Shown: in pieces, positions 24,401 to 39,400 of the stretch
Layout: each line of letters opens with the position of its first letter
How positions within the stretch are numbered: the stretch's first letter is position 1
NCBI RefSeq assembly: GCF_040115645.1
Contig: NC_089544.1
Coordinates: forward strand, 1,612,001-1,676,000
Length of the DNA stretch: 64,000 nucleotides
Direction: 5' to 3'
DNA from: Euwallacea fornicatus
Lineage: Eukaryota > Arthropoda > Insecta > Coleoptera > Curculionidae
The notes under the pieces: generated by a model
Told to the model about the DNA's origin: nothing
The model's input: the letters and a program-made list of their open reading frames with translations, nothing else
Databases searched by the model: none
Position numbers and translations under genes: made by a program

Positions 24401-27400
24401 ACATATAGCAATTATTAACAGTAAATAACACATCGTTAATAATGATCGATAGGCCGTTTTTCGCTGTTGCTCCGTTGCGCGCTGTAAACAGGGTTGGGGT
24501 CAAACTATTAAATGTTGTAATAAGGTTAATTTTGTATAGATCTAAGAACATGAAGTGACCTTTTGCCCAGCCTTTAAGTACATCATGTACTGCTCTGGCT
24601 TGACAAACACACAGTCGGAAGATTAATTACGCTGGTTTACAAAATTCAACTTTTTCACTGTTGCCGGAAATTTTATGGCCGATGAAACTTATTTCTAACG
24701 TGCCGTTCTTGAACTCCCGAAGCTTTTTCCTACGCCTCCAGAGTCTTCAATATTTGTTCCTTTGGTCATGTTTTATGCATTTGCTTCAACGAGCAGTTTT
24801 TAGGCAAAATCGCCGTGTTGCAACCATAAGCAAAGTTTGCGCATTATGAGCAGGTCGGAAAGGTGCCGTTTACGTGGTGAATATGTGTTTAAAGATTGTG
24901 GGAAAACTATCGCCGAGTGCGTTAAAAATACCTATTTGCCATATTCTGGCTTAAAGCTGATAAAACGCAGATAAAAATGATAAACTCTGGACCGCCGATT
25001 GTGCTTGCAAACCGTGCATTCAACACTTGAGAATATGGAAAAGCGGGAAAAGGGGGGGGCGTTTAAATTTGGCAGTCCAGCTCTTGGGCAAAAACCGAAA
25101 AATCATCTGGACAATCGTTATTTTCGTAGCGTGGATAAAAAAGCTATGAACAGTAGAGATCGAACTAAACGGCAGTGTCCAGACACTAAGTCGGTGAGGC
25201 GTCCCGTACAGCATCCGGTTGAAGTTCCAATTCCCTCAGCTCCAGTTACTGAAAATGTATCTGAACATGAACTACAAGAAAACGTAGATTCTGCATCGAC
25301 AGAAACTGACGATACTGATTTTGAAAGTTTATCAGACGAAAAACCTCAATCCTCTCCGTAAAACGAATTAGATGATCCCGTAAGAGACCTAAATCTTCCC
25401 AAACAATCATCGGAATTGTCGGCATAACGGTTCAAAGGAAAAAAATTACTCCAAAGGCAAAAATTACTTTTTATAGAGAAGGAGAGCAAGACGCTGTTTG
25501 TTTGACCAAGATGATAAAACTGTGTTCTGCTTAGATATCAAGAGTCTGTTCATAAAAATGGGTTTTGACGCAATATGAACCGAGCTAATAGCGTTTTCTT
25601 ATTGGCAGTTCGAAACGTAGCCTTAAGTCCATTGTGTCACATAACGGGAATAAATACGCTGGAATACCTATTGCGCACAGTAGAAAGTTGAAGAAGGACC
25701 AGTACTGTAACGTTTCATTAATTTTGGAAAAATTGAAGCATCATGAACATCAATGGGTTGCTTATGTCGATTTGAAAATAGTTGACGTTCTGCTTGGTCA
25801 GCAAAGTGGGTACACTAAGGTCCCATGTTTCATAAGTATATCTGGAACAGCAGAGCCAAAGTTTACCGTCAGGTAAAAGAAGGAATTGGATTTTGAGTGA
25901 ATACGTGACACCCGGTAAACGAAATGTGATTCGCAGACCATTGGTATCTCGTGACGAAATCATCCTGCCACCATTGCGTATAAAACTGGGCGTAATGAAG
26001 CACAGTTTGTCAAAAGTCTTTGTAAAAATGGAAGCTGTTTCTTCTCATCATAAATTTGCCGAAAATTTCCTCAGCTCACGATGGAGTAGCTTCAAGCAGG
26101 TATCTTTGTTGGTCTCCAAATCAGAGAACTCGCGCAAGACACCAACTTCGTAGATTCGATGATTGATGTTGAATCAAATGCTCGAAAGGCTTTCGTTGTA
26201 GCGATGCAAAATTTTTTGAGTATATAGAAAATCAGATAATTATGTCCAACTAGTAGAGGACCTATTGCCACGGTTAAAAAATGTGAGATGTAGTGTGAGT
26301 ATTATTAAAATTCACTTCCTTCACAGTCATCTTGACGAGTTTCCTGGAAATTTAGGTGACTTCAGCGCAGAGCCAGGAGAACGTATGCGTCATTGAGGAG
26401 CGGTCACAGGACCTTTGGGATACGCGTGTGATGTCCGACCATCTCTGGTCTCCGGTGCGTCATTTTTCCAACGCCAGACATACCAGAAATGCGTTAAAGC
26501 GCAGCTTTTCGGAAGCTAACAATTTATACTATTTTAATCAAGTGTTTTTCTACTAAAACCTTGTTATTCATTTCCTCAATTTTAATTACATTTAAATCCA
26601 AAACAAGATCCGTTGAAAAAATTCTACTCGCATTTTCGAATTGAGCACATCATCAGTGACCGGCAACATTTCAGGCAACAGATACTGTGTAAACCGGTGT
26701 TATTCGTCCACGTGGAGCAAATTGGAAACAAACGGATTGGAGTTTATTGATTATAGGAATAAAAGAACTGCCCTTCATGTGCCGAATATAGCTGTTAAAT
26801 AGGTGACTTCGACGTCACGTTCAACAATGAAACGGTCATTCCGGCAAACCAACGGGCGAAAAGTGATTCTTCTGCGTTCCTTGCCATTTTACCGGCAAGA
26901 ACTCCCAAAGCTAGGTTCCCGGATCATTTTTCTTCCGGCTGCGATCGTTGGCGGCGAATTTTAAATTAGGCCGCAAACCGAGAGATGTGCCTCGCGAAGT
27001 GAGAGATTTGACCATAAAATATCGTCAAGAAGGACAATCTCAAAGGGACGTAGGGAGAAATTTAATACGTCATAAAAAATGTACAAAGCGGGCCAGACAA
27101 CCAAAAAATTTGAGGGGAGGGAGCTGCACGCTGTCGGGGGAAACGATAAGAAAAGTTGGGGAAAATTCGCAAATTAGTCTGGCAGATCCGGTGGAAAGTG
27201 CAGCCGGCAGTTTGGATTTTATCATAATTTCTTGTTATTATTCGAACTGGGCGAATAATTAATCTCCCGACTGCAATTCTCATTCGTTCGAAAACGCCAG
27301 TCGGAAAATATTTATTTTGAAGGTTTTATTCGGGCTTGTAATCTTGGTAATGAGCACTTTACTCCGCTTCCACTTCCAAATCAAGTCAATGGAGATTAGC

Positions 27401-30400
27401 CCCCCCCCCCCCTCCCCCCTCCCAAAGCAAACATAACAGAACAAATAGAAAATATCGTGTCAATCATTTAGATTACGAGCCATTTTCGAGCAGTAGACGA
27501 TCATTTAGCTCGGTAATAGATGAACAACTGCGAGTTCCCGGTGTGAGTGCCGTTGATTAGCCGCGAATCAAAATATTTCATCGGGACATTGAACAACCTT
27601 AGATCGACTGAGGTTGCAGAAATTTTGAGCCGATCATAAAATTTAATTATTGCGAGCTGCAGTAATCAAAAACTGGTTTTTCTCGCTATGAACCCAGCTG
27701 TTGCCAGGGACAATCTTAATTAAAACCTAAAAGTGGACGTTTTAAGCTGTTTTTATCTTGCTTTATGGTAATCTCCTACCTACTTACAATTTTTCGTTTG
27801 CACTTATACAGCCACATTTTTACGATACTGATCTCTTAATTTAATTATCAGTCGTCCGCTGAGACTATCCGAGTCGATGCGGCTTAAACCTTGAAATGGA
27901 GAAATTCGATTTTTTTTTTGGTCGCACGGACAGGGCCGAAAATAGATTTTCAGAAAATAGGAAATGAGAACAATACGTCCATTTATCTGGAAGAGGTATT
28001 TATAAAGCGGCCGGTTTTAGAACGGAGTCAAAATAGTCCGGAGCTAATTACTATTGACTGTTGTTTGAGCCACCTCAAGCGGTGCTCAAGATTGCGGAGC
28101 TCAAAGCTCTCGTGAGCGCCTTCCCAATTGAAGATGATTGCCGCCAGTGTGCGGTAGCCATGATATGTACACGGTGATCGTTAGAGAGGCCTCGAGGAGG
28201 CCGCGAAATTCCAGAGGCATGTCTCGTGTGCTATGAGTTCGTCACCCAAAACTCTGTGTGCTATATGTATTTGGTGGATCATTGCTAACCAAATATGAAG
28301 CCATTAAAACCCTTCCTTAATAATCACCTATTACCTTTATTTATTATATACCGGGCGATTCAAGAAGATGACTCGCCCTTATAAATGTTTTGTTTTTAAA
28401 TTTAGAAGGAAGCCGAATGAGAATAGGGCCGATTTATTGACTTTAATGACGTCTATCTGGCACTTCCGGTTTAACCGGAAATGACCTTAAATTTCGATTT
28501 TTAAGTGTAACGCACTATAAATTTTTTACTTTTTTGCAATCCAGAGGTCATTTTTAGTCTAAAAATAAGTCATTTGAAAAAACATTTTTTTTCGTGGTTT
28601 TTTCATGTCGAGCCACGCCACTGGGCCACACGTACTGGGCACAATTTTAGGTCAGAATTATGGGGCAAATACCAATTTGTCATTTTATTGGGCACTTTTT
28701 CTTTTATAAGCAATTTAAACACCGAAAAACAGTTTTTCCCGTCTATCTTTCGTTTTTCAAATGGCAACATGGTGGCTCAATCCCATTTTCTAAGATTGTT
28801 TTTTCCTGAATTTTTCGATATCAAACACAACGGCTGTTCATTCGGAAATGAACCGTTAATTCATGGAAACATTCACATTTAGAAAAAAATACTTCCAAAT
28901 GACAGAACAGAAGAATAACATATTTCTGCTAGTAGAAACTGCGTGCAGTCGTGAAAACGTCAGCGAATTCAAATATATAATTAATAATAATAGTAATTCC
29001 ATTGTAAAAAAATGCAAAATTACACTAAAAGTGAAAAAATTGATATGCTGTTAGTGATTGGAGAATGTCGTCAACGGCCTTCCGATTCTGCACGACTTCT
29101 TGCGGAAAGGTTTCCATTTAGAAGCCATCCGGGTCGCCACTATTTTAAAAAATGACTGAATAAAATTGAAACAGGAAATGCTAATGAAGAAGGAAACCTT
29201 ATTATTAGTGAACACAAAGAAATCGAATCAGAAATCAGTGGCATAGTTCGACATGAAAACACCACAATTTTTATTTATGATATATTTTTGGACTAGAAAT
29301 AACCTCTAGATTCTAAAAACGTAAAAATTTATAGGGCATTACATTTAAAAATCGGAAATTGAGGTCATTTCCGGTAAAACCGGAAGTACTGGGTAAACGT
29401 CATTAATGTCAATTAACCGGCTCTACCGTCATATAGCTCCCCCCAAATTTCAACTTGCTTAATTTTAAAACAAAACAGTTATAAGGGCGAGCCACCTACT
29501 TGAAACACCCGGTATATTTATAATTAAAAAAATGATTAATACTGACCGACAAAACTTTACGCTTTGATTTAATTACAATACAACTTCAATTTAATTATCA
29601 GTTCTATCACTTATTCGTGACTGAAAACCATTTAATTCACCGCCTAGCTGTCTAACGCGTGGATTTTGCTTGTTTGGGTATTATCGAATACGTTTGAGGG
29701 CGAAATTTCAGAAACTTTGGACCATTCAGAAGCTTACTGAAAATGGCTTTTTGACGATAAGGTCGCGACCATGTCCGTGCTATTAGAAAAAAAAAATAAC
29801 TTGGCGTGGCAGGGGTGCATTTGGTAAAGGGTAACGAGTTGATCATACCCTCAATCATCTTCCGTTCTCATATTATGGCAGACGTGTTTTTGGGTTTTTC
29901 CGTTGCCGGCGCAATTTTCAAGACGTTGACATTTGCATGGAAAAAAAACCCACCCTGTATGTTTCATTTTGATGGCCCGGCAGTCCATTCAACCGAAGGA
30001 TACCCCATCTTCCTAACCACATACTTTCGGATTATTAGGATCATTTTTCAAACATAACGCTTTCTCTCTCGCAATTAGTGGGGTCCATCCGAGAACATTT
30101 ACCCGCCTTAAGAATGTGATCTTCGTCTGGTTCAGCTACAGTTCCTTCCGAAGACACAGGCAGGTGTGGTCCACAAGAGGAGTTTTCGCGAGGGCGTGTG
30201 AAACTAAAAACGTACTTCCCTGGACATCTGTGCGTACGAGGAACTTGTCCGTCTTGCGGGCAAAGCAAGAAAGCAATTACTTTGATTTATTGAAAAATTT
30301 CTGGTCAATAGAATGCGCCTGAAAGGGACGGGCCTGCCAGAGGTCTCTATTAACAGCAGTCGGTGACTCACAAAGAGTCTTATAGCACAAGTAGGCCAAT

Positions 30401-33400
30401 GTTGTCATTAGGGACCTACACCGAAGAGCGACAGCTCTAGGGATACATTCGTATTAGTCAGCGATAAATCTTAGATTGTATTAGGGGGGGGGGGGGGGAA
30501 TTCTGAGTCGGTGTCTTTCTGAAACATGGGGATGTCAGAAACCAGATAGGATCGGTTAAACTCCGGCGAAGCTACGCAATTCGGAGTTAAAGCACGCGGC
30601 GTTTTGAAATTTTGTAAAAACCCAGTTTCTGACCGTCGCACGCCCGCCACTGACTTTTTGACGCTACGTACCGTAAATCGTCGGTTCAGTCAGGGCTCTA
30701 TGTAAATTTGCTGCGCGGTCATCGTGTGACTTCGGAGACCGACCCGAGGGCAAACGACGGATATTCCAGGTATTGTCAAACCAAACCGAATTGGAAAAAT
30801 GCGATTTTTACCTGTTTTTGGCCAGGCAGAATCTTGCACGACGTTCATTACGTTTCGGTGCAATTAACCTTCAGCTCCGCACAAACTTTGCTACATTTTT
30901 TCCTCCATTTTCACCTGAAATTTGATATATTTCGTGAGCCGGGGGAGGGGGGACGCGGAGACACCATTAATACTGATAACCGAAGCGTTATTGTTTTGTT
31001 TTCATAGCCTTCTTGTGTGCCATTTGCTTTAAAGGGCAAATATTCTCAGTCAGGTTTTTCCAGCGTTTTCCTTCAAAAAAATCAGTAAGAAAAGAATTAA
31101 TAAACCGCCTAAATAGGATAGAAAAAATTCCAAGCAATAAGCCCAAATTTTTGCCCGAATTCGCTGTGAAAAGTCAGCGGAAGAAGTGCCAGTGAGTCAA
31201 GGCTCAAGGTTGGTACCTTTTTAGGTAGGCACCAAAATCGGCATATTCCATTTCGAGTGATGCTTAACTTAAACGCCTTCCTGTCCCTAACGCAAGGACT
31301 TTAGATCTCACCTTGCTAAAGCCCCCAATAAACAAACTCAAGCTGGTCGTTACACCTCCAAACGGTCACACCTCACGGTCAGCTTTGCCTTAATTGACAC
31401 CTGGAGTATAACTTTCAAAATATACGAGCTCAAAGCTACACCGTGTGTTGTGGCAGTAAAATTAATAAGCGGCCGGTGTAACCTCGTTGTAAACCCGATC
31501 CGTGAGAGAGTTCTTGGACCGTTCGTTCGCAGGAATTCCTCCGACTTACAGGTCCGGTTCCCCTTCATATTTAAATCTATCACTTAAGAGGGCATATTCT
31601 GCAAGAATGCTCTGGCCATCTGCTCATTGGGGGGCACAAGAACCGCTAAATCAGCAGCAACCCGAAGAATGTGGGCAACTTTTAAGGCAAGGACAAGAGT
31701 CTGTCGAAGTTAAGACGAAGACCGGTCACCGGAGAGTCGCGTAGGAGGTTAAGCGGTCCAAAAATGCCTGCCGATTCGATTTTATCGCAGATGAACCGAT
31801 ATCGATATATAAAAATAATGCAGACGCAAGTCGAAGCAAGAGTTATCTGCAAGGTGCATGGAATGCGGACCTTCATCTGGCCTTAGCTGGACAAGAGCAG
31901 CCACAACCGACCATCGCTACAAGAGATAAAAGCGTGACGATTTTGAGGTTAATTTTTTTTCACCCTCTAGCACTCGACGCGCCAATGTTTCTGGAACACC
32001 CTATAAAGTGAAACCATAAATTGTCTTAAGCAGGAAGTCGAATAAAAATTAATAATAGTTATAGATCGACAAAGATACACGATACCGTTGTATTGACCCT
32101 AGGCCGCAACTTATTTAAACAACCAGATAGGATGCCATTTGCTTACTTTGTTGTTACGGTTAAACAACAAATTGGTTTATTAATTTCGGTTTAAAAAACG
32201 CTTAGACGATTATTTACATCGTCGTAATTGACCGCACGTATCTCAGCTCATGTCTTTACTCTATTACGATAGTGTAATTACTATACTTTTATCATTTAAT
32301 GCCCACTAATAAATTATACAGACAGATCAACATGTCGAGTTAATTATCTTGTGTGCTGAGCCAAAGTAACGTAATTGCCATTTTTAAGCTTCGAAGGCTT
32401 CGGAGTGATGCTCTTGATAGACCTCGGACATGTCGGAAGCAAAGTCCAATTGAGAATCTGAGTCGAGATCTCATCGAGGGCGTTGGAGAAAAACTCTCAC
32501 ATCTCAATTAGCTCAGAGGCAATAGAGCGAACTTAAACCAGTTTCATCGTTCACGAAGCTTTCGTGCTATCGGAATTCACGCGTTTCATTAAAACGATTT
32601 TTTTTCGTTTTGGACGTGCTCTGAAGGTGGCAAAATGGCGGATGCGCCACGTGAAACATCGACAATTTGTGTGTTAAAAATCGCTGAAATGTCGTTGGTT
32701 TATGTCTCGTTATGGAAATCGGATAACTCTGAACGACTTTTTCTATTATTTTTTGGGAATAGTACGTCCAGCAGTAAACTTCTCGTAAGCCCTTGCTGCA
32801 AACAATTTGGCACAGTGCAATGAAATGACCAACAGAGCAAGTTAAGAGAATTTGTTGCGTTTCGGCATCAAAAATTCTTCAATCGTAAAAAGAGAACCAA
32901 GAACGAGCCTCGTAAAACAACAGCAAGTAATGTTCATAAGTCGCACGGTTCGTCCTGTTTTGATGTCTGTCGGGTTCTCATTCATGAAATATTCGTGCTT
33001 TTTACTTGGGACGTTCAAAAGTAAACACAAACGAACCGAGAGTGGTCGCAAACCACTCAGTGGTTGCTCGTCCCAAACCATAAACAATCGATTGATTTGG
33101 GCTTCACGGTGTGGTGATGACAAATTAATTACCAAATTTATTATCGCTCGGAAAAAATTGTACGAGTTGTGGTGCGTCGCCTCAAGTTCTCCGGGCAAAA
33201 TTGCCTAAGAGGCACAAACCGAATTGGATGGAAAATCGAAACGTTCTTGGACAAAATCACTTGAAACCCGAAATTCAGTAGACGCTATTAAAACCCTAAA
33301 AGGCTTAAGGGATTTACCCACTGTAAAGATCTAAACTCCGCATAATATGCAAATTCAAACATATCTAACCCCAGGTGAAAATTCAGTAGCCAAAGTTTGT

Positions 33401-36400
33401 AAAGATCCTTTATCGACGATTTGATATTTAAACAGGGGCTGTGAATAAACAGAATCGTTGTGTAAAAAACTCTCGTCGCGTTATCGATATGTCGTCGATA
33501 TGATCAATAACGTCTTCAATCTTTGATAAAACTGTAGCTTCCGATTCATCTAAGCCGCACGTTATGTAGAGAGACACGAAATGGTTTTAAATCACCTTCA
33601 TTTGACCTAGACTTTTAACTTTCCGATGACTAATTACAGGATTAGAACGCAGCTGTAATAAGTTTATACAAAATTTCGCGAATGAAACAACTTTCAGCTC
33701 GAAATGTACGAATTCTAAAACTTCGCGAACGATTTAAATTCCGCCGGTGCCTTCACCATTTTGTCACGTGCAGTGGCTCAATATGCCATCGTCAGTGACA
33801 TCCGCAAAAGTAGTGCGCCACCTCATCGCTCCCCCGTTGGTCCCTATTGGCCAGCCTGACCGGATGACCTAGATTGACCACTAATCGAAAACGCTACCTG
33901 AAACTCCACCTTCCCTCTCAGCTGCAACTACCCAGCTGGAGCTTTCCAAAAACTAACCCGATGACCTATAGATTGACCAATAACCCAAAAAACTACCTTT
34001 TTATGACCCACTACATACTTGATAAGTTAAAAACCGGAGCCTGCGATAAGAGTTTTATGGACGAAATTAAAATTCAACCCATGTGCCCATGTTTTCGGTG
34101 TGTTTTATGGGTTTCCTGATCGGAATTTTAAACACAGTCGTATTTAGAATATTAGCTCAAGTGTGATGTCAGCACCGTGAACTGCTCACAGTCGCTGATT
34201 GATGCTGTCGCCGTTATCTCGCTAGATGTGAGGAAATTCTTAAGTAATTAGATAACAGCGTTAGATCCCTTTCATCGACTTTGTCATTGTCAAGCATCCA
34301 GTGGTATTATCAAAAGGAATGATCTTTTGAAGTTAATCACACTCACCCCTGTCAACATGAATTAAGGCACTTCCTCTCCGATTCTTGACCTGCTATTATG
34401 GGAACCGTCCCGCTGTGGTATGGTGTGGTATGCCACACCATTCAGCATCACATCTGAATAGACAAACACACATTTCTATTTACCTGACTGCTGAAGTTGA
34501 TTCTACTAATTTATATTTACGAAGAACACACAGGGAGAACCAGTTCTCCGTTTTCCTAAGTCCGTGATGGTGCATGCTCCTGCTTCTGTGACCAAATGAA
34601 GAAGCATTGATTGGTATTTTAAAAACCGAACCGGTTCAAATGACGTGCCTGAAATGCCTTCAACTCACAGCCTGAATTCATCATTGACTTACTTTAGCTT
34701 ATTCTAAATTCTGTTTGTAATAAATGACACATTGAACGATCGTTACGTACGCTTTATGGAGGTTTTATGGGAGTAAACGGCTGCTTCATATATGAATGTG
34801 AATGAAAAGTAATAAATACAGAGTTTCCTCGCACGTTCACGGAACCGCTCGTTCCTTAAAAATTGTTGAATGATACGAGACCCGTCATTTGCAGTATTAT
34901 CGAATTTCAATTTTCAAGCAGTTACGCAATAGCTGTTCCGCTGTTGGCACTGTTGAATGCGGCCCAACCACCATTATTCGCAATAATGAAACCATTCAAT
35001 GCGGACTAGGTAGCATCCATTGCGAATGATCTGCACCCAGTTTATTACCATATGGGCGGATGGTACTAATGCTTATATCGTTTGAGAACGTTCTGTAACT
35101 TAAGCCGCATCCCCGTCTCTTCGCCGGCCATTCTTCGGCAGTACCGCGGGCATTCAAAGGTTCATAGCGCCATTCAGGTATAAGTTGTCTGGAGTGGTTG
35201 ACCGGTACCATCGACTGTGACCGGGTATCGTGGGAGAGAATGCATCGCGAAGGCATCCCAGGTATGCCAATGTTTTAGCGCTACCTAATTAGTTGTTGCC
35301 GGTCTACCATGCCTGCGCAGTGGTGGTTCTTTTTCTTTTGGGTTGGTTCCAGTTGCTTGGGGACCATCGAAGGTTACTTTCCTTGGCTACACCGTGAAAT
35401 GGGTCATTGCGAGAATGCGGCCTCGCGAGCGCATTAGTTCACTCTCGATGGCGCGGGGGTTCCGAAAGGCAAAACAAGCAGGAACCTCACGGGCGAATGC
35501 CACTTGCGCACGTCCCAACTTGCACCGTGCACTTGGCATCAGCCAAGCAGGTCGCGAACATGAGATTCTAATAGTGAAAGCGGGGAAAAAGATGAAAATA
35601 AGAGAGTTCTGCGCGGCCTGTTTTATTTGGTTTTCTCAGTAAGCTAAAACACCTGCAACTGTTAAAGTACTTCGAAGAGTACTTTATGCATTCGTAATCC
35701 ATTTAAGAGCGCGCAAACGCTTTAGGAACGGCCTCAGTCGGAGGTGATGACGCGATTCTAGGAGTTGAGTTAATCAGAAAAAAAAACGATCGACTATTTC
35801 CTGCCGCCCATCGGTACTACTTAGACACCCTGTAGAAAGACAGCCATTGTATCGGGGCATGTTTAGCGTATTTGCCTTATTTTTCTCCGTTCCGCGCGCA
35901 ACACTTCATTGCTTCTGGGACCCCCTGTATGCGAAGAACATGCAGGGCACTGGAGCAAGAGGTCCCGAAATGAACACTCGCTTTGGACTGTTTGCAAAAT
36001 GCTAAAAAATTCCCTTCGTCTCCCTACGCACCTGATCGCCTATTTTCTGGGCTATTATCCCCGAAATGCAGTGCATAATGGCCTATTTTCTACGTCGTTA
36101 TGCACTCCACCAAACGACTTCAGTCTAAGCGACGAACGAATAAAAACATAACAGTTAGTACCACTTCTCGAGTCCATTGAGAAAAAGCTGCGACACAAAG
36201 GGGCCTTAAAGTCTCTAGTTGAAACATAAACGTAAAACATTATTTATGATACACCTCGTGCGTTATATAATCGAATCGTTATCGACGAGTGGTCGTCTAC
36301 ACTTGAATCGCACCAACTTCCAGTCACGTTCATTTTTTGCCAACTCCCCTGCTGAAATTATGGTACTTGTTGCATTTTATGGTCTCCTTGCAAAACGACT

Positions 36401-39400
36401 GACAAGTTAGCAATGGTTTTTGCTTCGGTCGTGAATGAGTACGACTTAATGGACGATTTCGGATTTGATTGATGCCTGTAGGACGAAGCTTCTTAAACGT
36501 ACGAGATGACGAAAATTGTCATGGGCTTGGCCGGGTCACACGCCTCCCACAGAAGACAACATGATAACTGCCTTACCCTGTACTATTAAAGACACAATAA
36601 AGCTCGACAAATGCGCTTTATGGACCGTGTGCCGTACAAAGATCTTATCTGAAAAGCAAGTTTAATTCCGACTTCTCAACCTTTCGTAATTTAATCTTCC
36701 CTCGCAGGGCATTCTTAGCCTTCATTACGTGGCGTTATGTGTCAAAAATCTCTTTTTAAAACTAGAGAATAATGATTTGTTCCCTCTTATCTCTCCTCGG
36801 AGATGGTAATTCTGACTAATTGGAAATAAATTGGAAATTTGAGCGCATCGGTTTAAACTTCCAAAACTACAATAAGATTAAGGTCCACTAAGTAATACAG
36901 GGCGTTCCGAACTATGGGATCATTGAATTTTGTATACTTCATTAGTTCGGGCGAGACTGGATCGGCAGAGGCGGTCCGGTGACGCGGCCTCCCGGGTCAC
37001 CAGATCTAACACCTTTAGATTTCTTTCTGCGCGGACTTGTAATGTATCTGTCTTGTGAAACGCCAGTGGAAACAAAGCAAGACCTGATTGCACGAATCAC
37101 TGCGGCATTTCAAGTCGTTCAAAAGGATTATAAAGTTTTTAGCCAAGCCCGCAGAAACCATGTGCGTCGTCTAAACAGGCGCAATGCAGTTCAGGCACGA
37201 CATTTTGAGCAATTACCGTAGCGTCACTTTGAACAAATAAATTAAAATAAAACGTACTAAAACTCGATAAAAGCGTTTTTTTGCGCATGACTGTCTTAAA
37301 GCGTCGTAATGCCACAGCGTATACTTATATTCATATGTTCATATTGTTGCGCTGAACATTCCTTAGACGCTTGATCCCATAGTTCTGAAACACCCTGTAG
37401 TTAATCACCTCTCGTGTCATGTGCAAGACGCTGACGGGACCCGAGCTTGGAATGAACATCCGACCGTCCCCACACCTGCTGAATCGTACATTAACCGACT
37501 TCGTATCGTCGATTAATTCACAACTAATAACAATGTCTGTGTATTTTTTTTTTTTTTTATTAAAAAAAAGTAAAGTTGATGGTGGTGCCTTGAAGCCGAA
37601 ACGCCGGCAAAAAATTCCACCGGCGCCATTTTGCCGCTGACGAACAAAGGTGCTGAAATGACAATGGACTGCATCGTGTGACTCGTGTTGCGACATGATG
37701 ATAACGTGCATGCAAGGATTCGTTGACTTAACTATATGATACCGAAATTGATGTATTGTTTATTTTTAAATTTTACACGTTATTTCTGCACATAGGGGGC
37801 GGGCAAACGAGAGGGGGAGGGGGATCCCCCTCCCCCTTGCTCTTCTCGGTCTTCAGATAAACGCCTTTGCCAACCTTTTCGATACTACATGAACGCTATT
37901 TTATGCAGGAAACTTCTCTAATTCAATCTTCGTTCCCATTATTTCCCTCCCATTACGGAACAAGACACAATTAAGCGACATAAAACCTTATTAAAGCATC
38001 AGTTTCTTTCGTATAATCGCAGATGACAAATTGCAGAATCGACCTCATGATGTACGAGCTGAGGAACCCATTACAGACGTTATGATTATAATTAAATCCT
38101 TATTCTCGTCTCCAACATGTTATCGATCTAGGTCAATTAACGTTGCATTACGTATTTATTAGAATTCGAGATGGAAATGCATATAGGAAATACAAGAGGC
38201 AATTAAGAGGAAGGAACTTTACACACATACACACACACCGGGACTTCGTCGCTTCTAAATATAGAATTTTGCTTCTATGGATATTGCTTGATAACACGTT
38301 TATTGATTAGTAGCGGCTTATCAGCTTCCGATAAACTTTTAAGATATTGCAGCCGAAATGTGCGTCAATACCGGTGTGTAGGGAGTTTAAATTGATAAGT
38401 GAAATTTGCGGTACGCTCATGTTAATGGGGCTTTGATGATTTGTTTAAGAGATTAAATAGTATCTAAATAGTTTTCCTAGGTAAAATATCTAAAAACAAC
38501 TAGGCCGTTTGCTATACATCCTGTAATCGTTTTCGGAATTTATCATCGGGCTTTTATCTTTTTTAAATATTTCCCCGGAACCCGAGCAAAAAGGATTCGT
38601 TCAGGCTACAATAGGAGCCGGCGGCACGTCGAGGCCAATAATATGTAGGTTTATACGAGACGGTTCAATAAAAATCCGAACTGTCATGTGTCGCAACTTT
38701 TATGGGCATTTGACGATCGACAATGACGCACGTCAATTAACGATGACACGTATCAATGTCAAACCGCACCTGTGTGCACACGTGCAGTTTGCCGGACGTG
38801 TGCCCGTAAATGTCTTACATCACGTGTGCGTTTAAATACCACTTTATTCGAAAAATACCATTATGTAGTATTAAGACGTACGAACATGAAACTCGAAAAA
38901 CCGATGGAAATACGGTTGTATAAATGCATAATAAATTTTTAAAATTTGACAGTAAAATATTGCTCCTATTGTTTGGGCTGACATTGCTATTTGTATGGTT
39001 TACGACGATTGAATTGAATTGAGTATTAATGGTCACGTACCCTATATACAGAGTGGGCCTGCAAAAGCACTTGAAATAAGTTAAAATACAAATTTAGTGG
39101 ACTCAGGCATACTTGCCGTTGCAAAAACTTCCCCATTACGTTACGTTACATCATCATTACAGCGTGTTTACTTTTACATTCCTCGCTATGGGAAACTCGG
39201 AAAGGGGGCGGCCCTTGTGAGGCCTGTTTTACGATGCACCCTACCGCCCAAGCACTAACCCGACAATAAATGTGGTGTAACTTTTGAACCTCCCCTCGTA
39301 TTTTCCCTTAGTCACAATTGACCGCGGCATAGGCAACCAGACATACAGGACACAATGCCTGAAAACCTCATGTGTGGTTTAAAAAAGTGCAAAAGCAAAC

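Noticed and set aside
32842..33208. Matching 118-residue frames on both strands
   Set aside because: Mirror open frames of equal length usually reflect stop-poor composition; neither has a recognisable motif.
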